Shown one piece after another: positions 15,161 to 23,660 of a stretch of DNA of 48,298 bases (the first letter of the stretch is position 1; every line of letters begins with the position of its first letter). The position numbers and the translations under genes were made by a program. Source of the DNA: Anderseniella sp. (GTDB lineage Bacteria; Pseudomonadota; Alphaproteobacteria; Rhizobiales; Aestuariivirgaceae); NCBI GenBank assembly GCA_030626025.1, contig DAOUPT010000023.1:1-48298 (forward strand), read 5' to 3'. The notes beneath the pieces are model-generated. The model was not told where the DNA came from. It saw nothing but the letters and a program-made list of their open reading frames with translations, and ran no database searches.

Positions 15161-16066
15161 ATGGACGAACAACCATTATTTGGTGCGGGAAGCAAAGCAT
15201 CAAAACGTAGCCAAAATCAGGCACAATTTTTACGCCCGGCACCCACAACGAACGGGCTATTGACCCCGGCAGGGCGGGCCGTGCACAGCGGAGCCGCGAT
15301 ACCAGACTCGCCAGTCAATGGAACCAAAACGATGCGGCGGCGGCAACCTCAGGTCCCGTTGGCAAATACTGTTCAATCTCCCCAGCCACAAGTAGCGCCA
15401 CAAGAAACACTACAGGCAGCTCAGCCCCCCCAGGCACCGTTGACCATACAACAGCAAGCGCAACCCGCGGTGCAAATACCGACACAGCAGGTTCCACAGC
15501 AACAGGTTCCACAGCAACAGATTCCACAGCAACAGGTTCCGGTGCACCCCGCATCAGTTCAGCCCCCACCCATTCAGCAAGCCCCTGTTCAGCAGCCCCC
15601 TGTTCAGCCGGTCGCAGTTCAAATGCCGCCCCAACCGGCTGCTGCACAATTGCCACAAGCACAGTCCCCCCAACCCGTCATGCAGTATCAAACTGTTGCT
15701 CAACAACCAGTTGCACAGCAATCAGTAGCACAGCAGCCATTGGCTGCCCCACCACAACAAGCGGCCCCATTGCAACAGATCCAACCACAAACTGGCTCCG
15801 AGGAAGACAGGAGAGAAAACCGCAAGCGGGCGCTGAAAGGTGGAATGATTATCCTACCGGGCCAAATGATGTCGTCTTTTGCCTGTAAAATCCGCAATGA
15901 ATCACGCGGCGGTGTCATGCTGGTGCTGCCCGACGCCACGCGAGTTCCGGCTGAATTTTATCTTATTCGCGAAGCCGACCCGGGGCATAAAATACCCTGC
16001 CGGGTGGCATGGCGCGAACCTGAACGACTGGGTATAGAGTTTGTGACAGCTTTGCAGGCACCGTAG
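15161..16066 (+). CDS. PilZ domain protein with long Gln/Pro-rich N-terminal region
   Basis: The product has 301 residues. Residues 60-210 are almost only Gln, Pro, Val and Ala, including a run of QQVP/QQIP repeats, and are probably disordered. Residues 217-297 are a PilZ domain. The cyclic-di-GMP signature is intact: R217-x3-R221 and N246-x-S248-x2-G251 (NESRGG). It therefore probably binds c-di-GMP and acts on surface, motility or envelope functions, with the tail as tether. No signal peptide or membrane helix is seen. The gene stands alone. Confidence 0.85.
   Translation: MDEQPLFGAGSKASKRSQNQAQFLRPAPTTNGLLTPAGRAVHSGAAIPDSPVNGTKTMRRRQPQVPLANTVQSPQPQVAPQETLQAAQPPQAPLTIQQQAQPAVQIPTQQVPQQQVPQQQIPQQQVPVHPASVQPPPIQQAPVQQPPVQPVAVQMPPQPAAAQLPQAQSPQPVMQYQTVAQQPVAQQSVAQQPLAAPPQQAAPLQQIQPQTGSEEDRRENRKRALKGGMIILPGQMMSSFACKIRNESRGGVMLVLPDATRVPAEFYLIREADPGHKIPCRVAWREPERLGIEFVTALQAP
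15488..15540 (+). repeat. 15-bp tandem repeat in the PilZ gene
   Basis: CAGGTTCCACAGCAA is repeated at 15488-15502 and 15503-15517, then with one change at 15518-15532, then partly to 15540. It encodes a five-residue QVPQQ unit and keeps frame, so copy-number change would alter linker length only. Confidence 0.85.
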
Positions 16067-16097
16067 ATATTTACCCGCACAACCCGCCGACCAGGCC

Positions 16098-16283
16098 CTA
16101 CTTCGGCGATTTAAGAATGACAGCCTGGGCAACTGTTTTCTGGCCGTTATCGCAACAAATTGCCGGTGAACCGTAAAGTTCATAGCCATCATCAAGCGCC
16201 TGAGACACTCTCTGGCAAAAGGCCTTGTCATCAGCCCCGGTTAACAATCGATAGCGCAATCGCTCTGTCACAATGGCAGTCAT
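16098..16283 (-). CDS. DUF1737 small protein
   Basis: This 61-residue protein contains YRLLTGADDKAFC, VSQALDDGYELYGSP and an AQAVI end, the signature of DUF1737. Function is unknown. It starts 5 bp after the methyltransferase gene on the same strand and is probably translated from a common mRNA with it. It converges on the PilZ gene with about 30 bp between stops and no clear terminator. Confidence 0.8.
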   Translation of the reverse strand: MTAIVTERLRYRLLTGADDKAFCQRVSQALDDGYELYGSPAICCDNGQKTVAQAVILKSPK

Positions 16284-16288
16284 GTTGA

Positions 16289-16978
16289 TTACTCCTGGGC
16301 CCGGTACAGCACTCGAAAATGGGGGATGATGCGATCCTTCTCGACCTCAAACTCTTCAAAGGTCTCCACTTGCAATCCGGCCTTTTCAAAATTTTCCATC
16401 TCTTTCAGTGAAACCGGCCAGGGCGGACCGCTCACTTCCCCCGTATCAGGACGCGACCGGCAAATAGCCAAAAGCCTGCCGCCGGGTTTTACCAGGCTGG
16501 CAATTTCAGGAAATGCCGCTGCCCGCAGGCCACCTTTAAGCGCCTGAATGGTGTAAGTTTCATGGACGAAGTCAAAAGCACCAATCCAGTGGCCGGGCAA
16601 TTCAAACAGGTCAGCCTGATGAAAATCCACACCAGAACCGTCATTTCTTTTCTTCGCCCAGTCAATGGCTGTTTGAGAAAGGTCAAAAGCGGTGACATCA
16701 AAACCGGCATTCTGCAGCGTGGTGGCGTTATCGCCAAGCCCGCAACCAACATCAATGGCTCGACGGCCGGTCAAATGTTGATTGTCAGCAAGCCAGGCAG
16801 ATAATCCGGGATGGGGCTTGCGGTCAGCCCACGGCACGCCTGCGGCATCGCCATCAGCAGCCTTGTAAAGTCCCTCAAACCAGTCCAGCGGCCTGCCAGC
16901 TTCTTCACATGCGTTTTGTAGTTTTCCGGCGGTTTCCCGCCCTTTTTGCCGACGCTCAGCAAAGTTGTCTTCACTCAT
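16289..16978 (-). CDS. Class I SAM-dependent methyltransferase
   Basis: This 229-residue enzyme has a Rossmann SAM-binding core: motif I is AIDVGCGLGDNA (residues about 75-86), followed by VTAFDLSQTAIDWAKKR and, later, a HETYTIQAL motif and KPGGRLLAICR. The substrate cannot be deduced. The N-terminal 60 residues, with LDWFEGLYKAADGD, resemble methyltransferases of the thiopurine/tellurite-resistance-like group. It lies between holC and the DUF1737 gene on the same strand. Confidence 0.85.
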   Translation of the reverse strand: MSEDNFAERRQKGRETAGKLQNACEEAGRPLDWFEGLYKAADGDAAGVPWADRKPHPGLSAWLADNQHLTGRRAIDVGCGLGDNATTLQNAGFDVTAFDLSQTAIDWAKKRNDGSGVDFHQADLFELPGHWIGAFDFVHETYTIQALKGGLRAAAFPEIASLVKPGGRLLAICRSRPDTGEVSGPPWPVSLKEMENFEKAGLQVETFEEFEVEKDRIIPHFRVLYRAQE

Positions 16979-17017
16979 GATCCCTCACCTTATGTTCCCT
17001 CACTCATGTTCCTTCAA

Positions 17018-17479
17018 TCAGGCCATCTTTTCCCATCTGCCTTGATCGCTTTGACGCCAATAGGTTATTTCATGATCACTGTCCTTAAGCAACTTCCATT
17101 GCTCGCGGGCATGCTCAAGGGCCGCTGGATCATTGCCGTCAAACATATAGATTGTCCGTACAAAATCATCCAGATGAGCCGCTGTGGCACCATTGACGCA
17201 AAACCGGACATGACCGATATCAGGGGCCTTGTTTGGCGTTTCATCATCGGCGCAAATCCATATTGGCTGATGCTCACCATGGCCTTCACCGGCATCGCCA
17301 TGGGGCAAAAACGCGTCGTCGCGCCAGGTCCAAAGGTTCGCAGACAGGCTCTCGACCTGATCTTTGTCGGCAGTTTGCACCACCGCGCGCCAGCCCCTTT
17401 CCAGAGTTTTTTCCAGCAAAAGCGGCAAAACCTGATTAAGGCTTTGGTGTTCAAGATGATAAAACAGTACTTCACTCAT
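17018..17479 (-). CDS. holC: DNA polymerase III subunit chi
   Basis: This 153-residue protein has the chi signature: MSEVLFYHLEHQSLNQVLPLLLEK-like start, WRAVVQ, a LWTWRDDAFLPHG core, and PIWI near the middle. Chi links the clamp loader to single-strand-binding protein. The start at 17479 is preferred over 17500 since homologues begin there. In related genomes holC is next to pepA; here the acpP-fabF-mltG and TetR/MAPEG genes lie between. A methyltransferase gene follows 39 bp downstream on the same strand. Confidence 0.9.
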   Translation of the reverse strand: MSEVLFYHLEHQSLNQVLPLLLEKTLERGWRAVVQTADKDQVESLSANLWTWRDDAFLPHGDAGEGHGEHQPIWICADDETPNKAPDIGHVRFCVNGATAAHLDDFVRTIYMFDGNDPAALEHAREQWKLLKDSDHEITYWRQSDQGRWEKMA

Positions 17480-17786
17480 GGTCGGCATCCAAACAGCCAC
17501 AGCTGCTTTTGGTCAAGTAAAGATCGCGGTAAATTGAGAAAAATCCTACATTTCTCCACAATCTGGAAATTTCTCCCTTGAATTTCCCTAAAGCGCGACA
17601 CAAATTCATCAACGGCAAAAGGCACTTTGTTCACAGTAAATTGTGTGGTAGTAAGCCGCGAGCTTTAACTTGTGACGATGAGGATGATTCCTTGAGGGGA
17701 TTTACCGGGTCGATGCGAAAATTGGAATTTGCGCCGGATTTCACCGGATTTCATTGGCAGATTTTTTAAAATAGAGGACTGAAAAT
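17480..17786. other. Gene-free region between holC and acpP
   Basis: No frame here is convincing. It must contain the holC promoter (minus) and the acpP promoter (plus). The only clear structure is a tandem 10-bp repeat at 17734-17753 just before acpP. Several A/T-rich segments could be -10 elements but none has a clean -35 partner. Confidence 0.5.
17734..17753 (+). repeat. Tandem 10-bp repeat in the acpP leader
   Basis: CCGGATTTCA occurs twice head to tail, ending 33 bp before the acpP start. It may be a regulator half-site pair in the promoter or leader; there is no direct proof. Confidence 0.4.
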
Positions 17787-18023
17787 ATGAGTGATACAAC
17801 AGATCGCGTGGCAAAAATCGTTGTCGAGCATTTGGGTGTTGAAGCCGACAAGGTGAAAATCGAAGCAAGCTTTATCGATGATTTAGGCGCCGATAGCCTG
17901 GACACGGTTGAACTGGTGATGGCATTTGAAGAAGAATTCGGCATCGAAATTCCTGATGATGCAGCCGAAACCATTCAAACAGTTGGCGATGCTGTGTCAT
18001 TTATTGATAAAGCCTCAGCCTAA
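17787..18023 (+). CDS. acpP: Acyl carrier protein
   Basis: This 78-residue acidic protein carries the phosphopantetheine attachment motif [10 protein letters not shown] with S37. Size and sequence are those of the fatty-acid synthesis ACP. AGAGGA precedes the ATG. A strong terminator follows at 18067-18105, so most transcripts should end before fabF. In related genomes acpP lies between fabG and fabF; here fabG and fabD are about 17 kb away on the other strand. Confidence 0.98.
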   Translation: MSDTTDRVAKIVVEHLGVEADKVKIEASFIDDLGADSLDTVELVMAFEEEFGIEIPDDAAETIQTVGDAVSFIDKASA

Positions 18024-18066
18024 GCTACTTTCCGGTGTATACATATCTGCACCAGACGAACTATTT

Positions 18067-18105
18067 ACGGGCGACCGGGTAAAAGCCTTGTCGCCCGTTT
18101 TCTAT
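18067..18105 (+). terminator. Rho-independent terminator of acpP
   Basis: ACGGGCGAC (18067-18075) pairs with GTCGCCCGT (18090-18098), followed by a T-rich tail (TTTTCTATT). It fits the need to produce acpP mRNA in excess over fabF. Confidence 0.8.
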
Positions 18106-18110
18106 TATTA

Positions 18111-18215
18111 AAGAGCGTTTCTGGTTTAGTTTGAATTGCAAACTCAATCAGAAACGCTACATAGTTAATTACTTAGACAGGCATTTCGCGTTCATTCTGA
18201 CCCCGAAATGCTCTA
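18111..18215. repeat. 105-bp bipartite palindromic element, copy B
   Basis: This is the inverted counterpart of the element at 2746-2850, with the same length and about 85% identity. One half folds around AGCGTTTCTG and CAGAAACGCT with inner AGTTTG/CAAACT pairs; the other folds around GCATTTCG and CGAAATGC. It fills the acpP-fabF gap, between the acpP terminator and the fabF ribosome site, which starts right after it (CTGGAG). Confidence 0.8.
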
Positions 18216-18230
18216 GCTGGAGCCGAACTA

Positions 18231-19496
18231 ATGCGTAGAGTTGTCGTAACAGGTCTTGGAATGGTATCACCGCTGGCAAGCGGGGTGGATGAAACTTGGA
18301 GCCGTATTCTTGACGGAAAATCAGGCGCAGGGAAAATTACCAAATTTGATACCGATGACCTCAAATGCAAGATCGCTTGCGAGGTCCCATATGGCGACGG
18401 TAGCAATGGTACTTTTAATCCCGACGACTTTGTATCGCCAAAAGAACAGCGCCGCATTGACGATTTTATCCTGCTCGGCCTGTCGGCAGCTCAGCAAGCG
18501 GTGGAAGATTCGGGCTGGGTGGCAGACAGCGATGAAGACAAATGGCGCACCGGGGTGATGATCGGCTCAGGCATTGGTGGCCTGCCGTCGATTGAAAAAA
18601 CCTCTTTGCTGCTGGAAGAAAAGGGTCCGCGGCGGGTCAGTCCGTTTTTTATTCCCGGCAGTCTGATCAATCTGGTTTCCGGCATGGTGTCGATCAAATA
18701 TGGCTTTAAAGGCCCCAACCATGCGGTGGTGACCGCCTGCTCGACCGGTGCTCATGCCATCGGTGATGCGGCCCGTATCGTTGCCTTTGGCGATGCGGAT
18801 ATTATGGTCGCTGGTGGTGCTGAAGCAGCGATTTGCCCGGTGGGGATCGCCGGTTTTCTGGCCTGCCGTGCCCTTTCAACCGGCTTTAATGACGACCCGG
18901 CAAAGGGGTCTCGCCCGTATGATAAAGACCGTGATGGTTTTGTCATGGGTGAAGGATCCGGGATTGTGGTTTTGGAAGAGCTTGAGCATGCCAAGGCACG
19001 CGGGGCAAAAATTTATGCCGAAGTCATCGGTTATGGCATGTCCGGTGATGCCCATCACGTTACCGCTCCGGCGTCAGATGGTGACGGGGCTTACCGCTGT
19101 ATGAAAGCAGCGCTCGGACGGGCTGAAGTCAATGCCAGTGATCTTGATTATGTGAATGCCCACGGCACCTCAACACCGCTTGGTGATGAAATTGAATTGC
19201 GGGCCCTCGAACGGGTGATGGAAGGTGGCAGCGATGGTGTTTCGATGTCGTCGACCAAATCCTCCATTGGCCATTTGCTCGGCGCTGCCGGTGCGGTTGA
19301 GGCGATTTTCTCGATTTTGGCTATTCGAGATAATGTGGTGCCGCCGACCATCAATCTCGACAACCCGTCGGTTGAAACAAAACTTGATCTCGTGCCCCAT
19401 CAGGCAAAAGAAAAACAAGTTAACACAGTTTTGTCCAATTCTTTTGGTTTTGGTGGTACTAACGCATCTTTGGTGATGCGGCGGTTTGAAGGCTAG
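18231..19496 (+). CDS. fabF: 3-oxoacyl-ACP synthase II
   Basis: This 421-residue condensing enzyme extends acyl-ACP in fatty-acid synthesis. The catalytic triad is C170 (VTACSTGAH), H311 (VNAHGTSTPLGD) and H348 (SSIGHLLGAAG), with K343 just before. The C-terminal NSFGFGGTNASLVM is typical. CTGGAG lies 8 bp upstream of the ATG. It follows acpP but is separated by a terminator and by repeat copy B, so it probably has its own promoter or depends on read-through. mltG follows after 30 bp. Confidence 0.98.
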   Translation: MRRVVVTGLGMVSPLASGVDETWSRILDGKSGAGKITKFDTDDLKCKIACEVPYGDGSNGTFNPDDFVSPKEQRRIDDFILLGLSAAQQAVEDSGWVADSDEDKWRTGVMIGSGIGGLPSIEKTSLLLEEKGPRRVSPFFIPGSLINLVSGMVSIKYGFKGPNHAVVTACSTGAHAIGDAARIVAFGDADIMVAGGAEAAICPVGIAGFLACRALSTGFNDDPAKGSRPYDKDRDGFVMGEGSGIVVLEELEHAKARGAKIYAEVIGYGMSGDAHHVTAPASDGDGAYRCMKAALGRAEVNASDLDYVNAHGTSTPLGDEIELRALERVMEGGSDGVSMSSTKSSIGHLLGAAGAVEAIFSILAIRDNVVPPTINLDNPSVETKLDLVPHQAKEKQVNTVLSNSFGFGGTNASLVMRRFEG

Positions 19497-19526
19497 TTTG
19501 TAAGGCCAATATTAAGGATCGAGTTT

Positions 19527-20687
19527 TTGTCTGAGGACGATTTTTCTGAAGAACGCAAAGTACGCGGTGCCCTGGGTCGTGTGCTGTCATCATTGCTGAT
19601 TATGGCTGTGCTGGGAATAGTGCTTGCCGGTGCCGGGATATTTTATGCCCAGACCGAAATGCACCAGCGCGGACCGCTGGTGGAAGGCAAGATTATCACG
19701 ATCAAGCGCGGTATGGGCAGCAGGCCGATTGCGAAAATGCTGGAGAAGGAAGGCGTTATTTCCAGCGCCGGAATATTCATGGCGGCCACCTATGTCTTGC
19801 GGTCCTCAAAGGGCAGTCTGAAAGCCGGTGAATACGATATTCCGGCCAGTTCCAGCATGGCCGAGGTATTGAGCATCCTGCAAGCGGGCAAGTCCCTTGC
19901 CTATAAAGTCACTATTCCTGAAGGCTGGACGACCCAAACAGCACTGTTGCGCATTGCCGCCAACAAGGTGCTTAAAGGTGATATCTCGATCAAACCGGCT
20001 GAGGGTACATTGCTGCCCGACACTTATGTTTTTCAACGGGGCACCACCCGCGATGCGCTGGTCAAGCGGATGCAGGCGGCGCAGAAAAAGCTGCTGGATG
20101 AATTGTGGGACAAGCGGCAAAAAGATCTGCCGGTCAAAACCCGGGCCCAAGTGCTGACCCTGGCCTCCATTGTCGAGCGTGAAACCGGAATTGGTTCGGA
20201 ACGGGCCAAAGTGGCGGCAGTTTTCGTCAACCGCCTGAACAAGAAAATGCGCCTGCAATCGGACCCAACCATCATTTACGGCATTGTCGGTGGCAAGGGC
20301 AAAATGGATCGTCCGATCTCGAAAAAAGACATCGCCCAAAAAACCAAATACAACACCTACCAGATAGATGGCCTGCCGCCGACGCCAATCGCCAATCCCG
20401 GCCGTGCGGCAATCGCAGCAGTGCTTAATCCGGACGGTTCCGATGATCTGTTTTTTGTTGCCGATGGCACTGGCGGTCATGCCTTTGCCAAGACCTTGAA
20501 GGGCCATAAAACCAACGTCGCCAAATGGCGCAAGATTGAGCGGCAGCGTAAGAAAGCGGCAGCTGCTGCTGCGACGGCAAAAACTGACATGAAGACAGCC
20601 CCTGCCCCAAAGGTTCCGAATGCGAACTCAGCTTCTACAAGTGACGGTAAAACGGCGCCTTTGCAGCTAGTCAAGCCGCAAAATTGA
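19527..20687 (+). CDS. mltG: Endolytic murein transglycosylase
   Basis: This 386-residue protein has one N-terminal membrane helix (residues about 19-41), a LysM-like region and a YceG domain. The catalytic Glu is E219 in LASIVERET, followed by SERAKVAAVFVNRL and MRLQSDPTIIYG. It cleaves nascent glycan strands at the inner membrane and helps set strand length. Translation starts at TTG 19527, with AAGGAT about 8 bp upstream; no ATG is available before the membrane helix. The C-terminal 50 residues are Lys/Ala-rich and disordered. It follows fabF as in most Alphaproteobacteria. Confidence 0.95.
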   Translation: MSEDDFSEERKVRGALGRVLSSLLIMAVLGIVLAGAGIFYAQTEMHQRGPLVEGKIITIKRGMGSRPIAKMLEKEGVISSAGIFMAATYVLRSSKGSLKAGEYDIPASSSMAEVLSILQAGKSLAYKVTIPEGWTTQTALLRIAANKVLKGDISIKPAEGTLLPDTYVFQRGTTRDALVKRMQAAQKKLLDELWDKRQKDLPVKTRAQVLTLASIVERETGIGSERAKVAAVFVNRLNKKMRLQSDPTIIYGIVGGKGKMDRPISKKDIAQKTKYNTYQIDGLPPTPIANPGRAAIAAVLNPDGSDDLFFVADGTGGHAFAKTLKGHKTNVAKWRKIERQRKKAAAAAATAKTDMKTAPAPKVPNANSASTSDGKTAPLQLVKPQN

Positions 20688-20755
20688 GTCTGAACTAAAT
20701 CACTTTCCTTCCCCCTTGCAAAAGACGGAAAGATGCAGATTCCGCCACACTCATG

Positions 20756-21325
20756 TCACCACTCGCGGATCATCCTGGCTGTTGAGTTGGCAAGTTTTTG
20801 GCCTGCTGCGTTGTTGTCGGCGGCTCGGATTACTACATTTAGAGCCAGGATAATACCCATCAGTATTTCAGATTTTGCCTGCACCTCATCGTCGGACTTA
20901 ATGACAATGGACAAATGAGCGTGAAAAATTTCACGTAGCAGTTTGAAAAACCGGTCTTTACGCTGGTTGATATCAGTATCCTGACCGTGGAACTCGATTA
21001 TTGTATTTATCATCAGACAACCATAACAGCTAATTTCGGGCATTTTCTCGGGATCAGCCCGCTGTTCAAACCAGGAGGCAAGTGCCTCCAAATTATCCGT
21101 ACCAACTTCAGGCAAAAAGCGGGTTTCGGCAATATCCAGATACAGATCCAGGGTGCGCAGAAACAGAGCTTTTTTGCCACCATAGCTCTTTTGCAAGGTG
21201 AAGCGGGTCAGCCCGGTTTCCTGTTCTATCTGCCGTGTTCCCAGGTCGTAAAATCCGTGTTTCCAGAACAGTTTTTGGGCTGCCTGAACGGCAGCCTCAG
21301 GTTCAATATTGCGTGATCTTGACAC
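20756..21325 (-). CDS. TetR family transcriptional regulator
   Basis: This 189-residue protein has an N-terminal helix-turn-helix (residues 10-55, with AAQKLFWKHGFYDLGTRQIE and LTRFTLQKSYGGKKALF). The remainder is a helical ligand-binding domain containing the ISCYGCLMIN segment seen in the AcrR/NemR-like group. The Cys residues in this segment could sense electrophiles, though this is a guess. It is divergent from a MAPEG gene, and two matching palindromic operators lie between them. Confidence 0.9.
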   Translation of the reverse strand: MSRSRNIEPEAAVQAAQKLFWKHGFYDLGTRQIEQETGLTRFTLQKSYGGKKALFLRTLDLYLDIAETRFLPEVGTDNLEALASWFEQRADPEKMPEISCYGCLMINTIIEFHGQDTDINQRKDRFFKLLREIFHAHLSIVIKSDDEVQAKSEILMGIILALNVVIRAADNNAAGQKLANSTARMIREW

Positions 21326-21349
21326 TTATTGTCCATTTTCGTTTGAATT

Positions 21350-21392
21350 TATCTATCCACATGGATAGATATCGATACTATCCAAGTGGATA
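21350..21392. promoter_or_regulatory. Double TetR operator
   Basis: Site 1 (21350-21371) has 10-bp arms TATCTATCCA and TGGATAGATA around CA. Site 2 (21379-21392) reads TATCCAAGTGGATA. Both share the core TATCCA-N2-TGGATA, with centres 25 bp apart. The pair lies between the TetR start (21325) and the MAPEG gene. Confidence 0.8.
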
Positions 21393-21482
21393 TATTATTT
21401 TTATTACCGTGTAAAATCAACAATCATCACCATGACTTGCTTAAAAACCGGTCATTTGTACAGCAAATATGGAACCCTATTC

Positions 21483-21884
21483 ATGCAACACTACCCCTAC
21501 ATCACAGCCCTTACTGCCGGGGTCATCGTCATTCTGCAAATGACCCTGATGATTATGACCGCCATGGCGCGTGGCAAACACAAACAAGGACTTGGCGATG
21601 GCGGCAAACCAGCATTAATTGCGCACATCAGAAGCCATGGCAATCTGGCTGAAAATGCACCGATTATTTTGATTATTCTGGGGCTGCTGGAAATAGCCGG
21701 TACCAGCACAACCGTGATAAGTATTGCCGCCGTAGTGTTTGTTATCGGTCGAATTCTGCACCCGGTTGGCCTGGCAATGAGCCACGGCACCACTACCCCG
21801 CGAGTTATCGGTGTATTGTCGACCATGCTTGTTGGAATGTTTGGCGGTATCTTCCTGATCTACACAATTATTAGCAAAATTTAG
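21483..21884 (+). CDS. MAPEG family membrane protein
   Basis: This 133-residue protein has four hydrophobic helices and the MAPEG signature, with HIRSHGNLAENAPIILI in the centre and GRILHPVGLA further on. MAPEG proteins are membrane glutathione transferases or eicosanoid-like enzymes; bacterial members may detoxify lipophilic electrophiles. The start at 21483 (MQHYPYITALTAG) fits homologues; an upstream start at 21432 would add 17 residues. Control by the divergent TetR regulator is likely. A terminator follows at 21892. Confidence 0.88.
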   Translation: MQHYPYITALTAGVIVILQMTLMIMTAMARGKHKQGLGDGGKPALIAHIRSHGNLAENAPIILIILGLLEIAGTSTTVISIAAVVFVIGRILHPVGLAMSHGTTTPRVIGVLSTMLVGMFGGIFLIYTIISKI

Positions 21885-21891
21885 CCATTAC

Positions 21892-21936
21892 GTCATAAGG
21901 TCAGTCGGGCAAACTCGACCGGCTTATGACTTTTTT
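21892..21936 (+). terminator. Rho-independent terminator of the MAPEG gene
   Basis: GTCATAAG (21892-21899) pairs with CTTATGAC (21923-21930), with an inner GGTC..GACC pairing, followed by six T. It separates the MAPEG gene from the converging pepA gene. Confidence 0.82.
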
Positions 21937-21940
21937 CAAC

Positions 21941-23437
21941 CTACTTCTCATAATGTTCAGCTACCAACCGATCAAGCAACCGCACGCCCCAGCCTGAGGA
22001 CCAGCTTTGGTTTATGGCGGTTTTTGGGCTGCCCATGGCGGTGCCGGCGATGTCTAAATGAGCCCAGGGGACGTCGTTTACGTGGCGCTGGAGGAATTGA
22101 GCGGCGGTGATCGAGCCAGCGAACCTGCCACCGATGTTTTTCATGTCAGCGATATCTGAATCAATCATTTTATCGTATTCCTTGGCCAACGGCAGTCGCC
22201 AGACTTTTTCGCCGGTTTTCTGGCCAAGATCGTGCAGGCGTTCTGACAATTCATCATTATTTGAGAACAGACCGGCATGCTCGGATCCCAGGGCGACCAA
22301 AATAGCGCCGGTCAGGGTGGCCAGATTGACCATAAATTGCGGTTTGAATTTCTGTTGGGTGTACCACAACGCATCAGCCAGAACCAAACGGCCTTCAGCA
22401 TCGGTGTTGAGCACGGCAATGGTTTGACCAGACATGGATGTCACCACATCACCAGGACGGGTTGCCTTGGCATCGGGCATATTCTCAACCAGACCAATAA
22501 CACCAATCACGTTGGCTTTGGCTTTGCGGCCAGCAATCGCGGCCATCAGGCCGGTTACACAGGCAGCACCGCCCATATCGCCCTTCATGTCCCACATATT
22601 GGCACCCGGTTTGAGGGATATACCGCCGGTATCGAAGGTCACGCCCTTACCGACAAAAGCCACTGGTTTTTGCGATTTCGGCCCGCCGTCCCAGCGCATG
22701 ATGGCCAGGCTTGAGGGATGGATGGAGCCCTTGCCAACGCTGAGCAGCGAACCCATGCCGAGTTTTTCCATCTGCTTTTCAGACAGAATTTGCACTTTCA
22801 CACCAAGCTCGCTGAGGGCTTTGGCCCGGGCAGCAAATTCCGGCGGGGTAAGAATGTTGGCCGGTTCGTTGACCAGATCGCGGGCCATATGGACGCCAAC
22901 AGCAATCGCTTCGAGGTCAATATAGGCTTTGCGGGCCGCTGTTGCAGCGCTGGTCAGAACGGTGATACTTGCCAGTTTTTCCTTGGCCGGGGTTTTCTTT
23001 TTGGTTTTGTATTGATCAAAATCGTAAATCCGCAAACGGGCACCAGAACCGATAAATGCTGCAGTTTGAGCCGCATCAACGCTGCTTTTTCCAACGATGT
23101 CGGTATAAATTGCAGCAGAATTGATTTTCAGGCCTTTGAGCAATCCAGCAATTTTGCCGCCAATCAGTTCGAGTTTGTAGGAATCAAGGTCGTCGGGATC
23201 ACCTGCCCCGAACAAAACAATTCGAGCAAGGGTGGTGTTTTCCGGCACAGCAATTTGTAGGTCAGCATCGCGTTTGCCTTTGAAATCAGCAGCTTTGGCG
23301 GCTTTTGAAAGCTGGCCACCGGTTTGTTTGTCGAGTTCTTTGGCAAGCGTGCCCCATTTTCCATCAGCTGATACCACGAGCACCAGAGTCCCGGTTTTTG
23401 GAGATTTATCGGTTGAAAATTTAACTTTGAGAGCCAC
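21941..23437 (-). CDS. pepA: Leucyl aminopeptidase (M17)
   Basis: This 498-residue cytosolic peptidase has the two-metal M17 catalytic domain: [25 protein letters not shown] and the signature [14 protein letters not shown]. The N-terminal 160 residues are the usual macro-like regulatory domain. It releases N-terminal residues from peptides; in some bacteria PepA also binds DNA. It is divergent from lptD with 223 bp between. In related genomes lptF and lptG lie next to pepA, but neither is in this window. Confidence 0.96.
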   Translation of the reverse strand: MALKVKFSTDKSPKTGTLVLVVSADGKWGTLAKELDKQTGGQLSKAAKAADFKGKRDADLQIAVPENTTLARIVLFGAGDPDDLDSYKLELIGGKIAGLLKGLKINSAAIYTDIVGKSSVDAAQTAAFIGSGARLRIYDFDQYKTKKKTPAKEKLASITVLTSAATAARKAYIDLEAIAVGVHMARDLVNEPANILTPPEFAARAKALSELGVKVQILSEKQMEKLGMGSLLSVGKGSIHPSSLAIMRWDGGPKSQKPVAFVGKGVTFDTGGISLKPGANMWDMKGDMGGAACVTGLMAAIAGRKAKANVIGVIGLVENMPDAKATRPGDVVTSMSGQTIAVLNTDAEGRLVLADALWYTQQKFKPQFMVNLATLTGAILVALGSEHAGLFSNNDELSERLHDLGQKTGEKVWRLPLAKEYDKMIDSDIADMKNIGGRFAGSITAAQFLQRHVNDVPWAHLDIAGTAMGSPKTAINQSWSSGWGVRLLDRLVAEHYEK

Positions 23438-23660
23438 GTGCCTGTCCTTATTTAGAGTGTTTGAGAATCGTTGTTGTTTCTACCCTTTTAGCCGATTGAC
23501 AAAATGGTTCAATGGCCAGCGAATCATCACAATCGTAGAATCTGCTCACAAATCTAAAAAAAACCTTAAAATCGCGTGTATTTGACTTTGTCTTTTTCTG
23601 CGAAGGCTTTACAAGAGTGAGATATAAATTTACAGCGCACCGGAAACGTTCAAAATAACG

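Noticed and set aside
19806-20507. A 233-codon antisense frame across mltG
   Set aside because: The mltG frame carries an unmistakable YceG active site; the antisense product shows no motif and fits codon-bias shadowing.
22277-23260. Several long antisense frames across pepA
   Set aside because: pepA has all M17 metal-binding motifs; the antisense frames have no start signals or recognisable domains.
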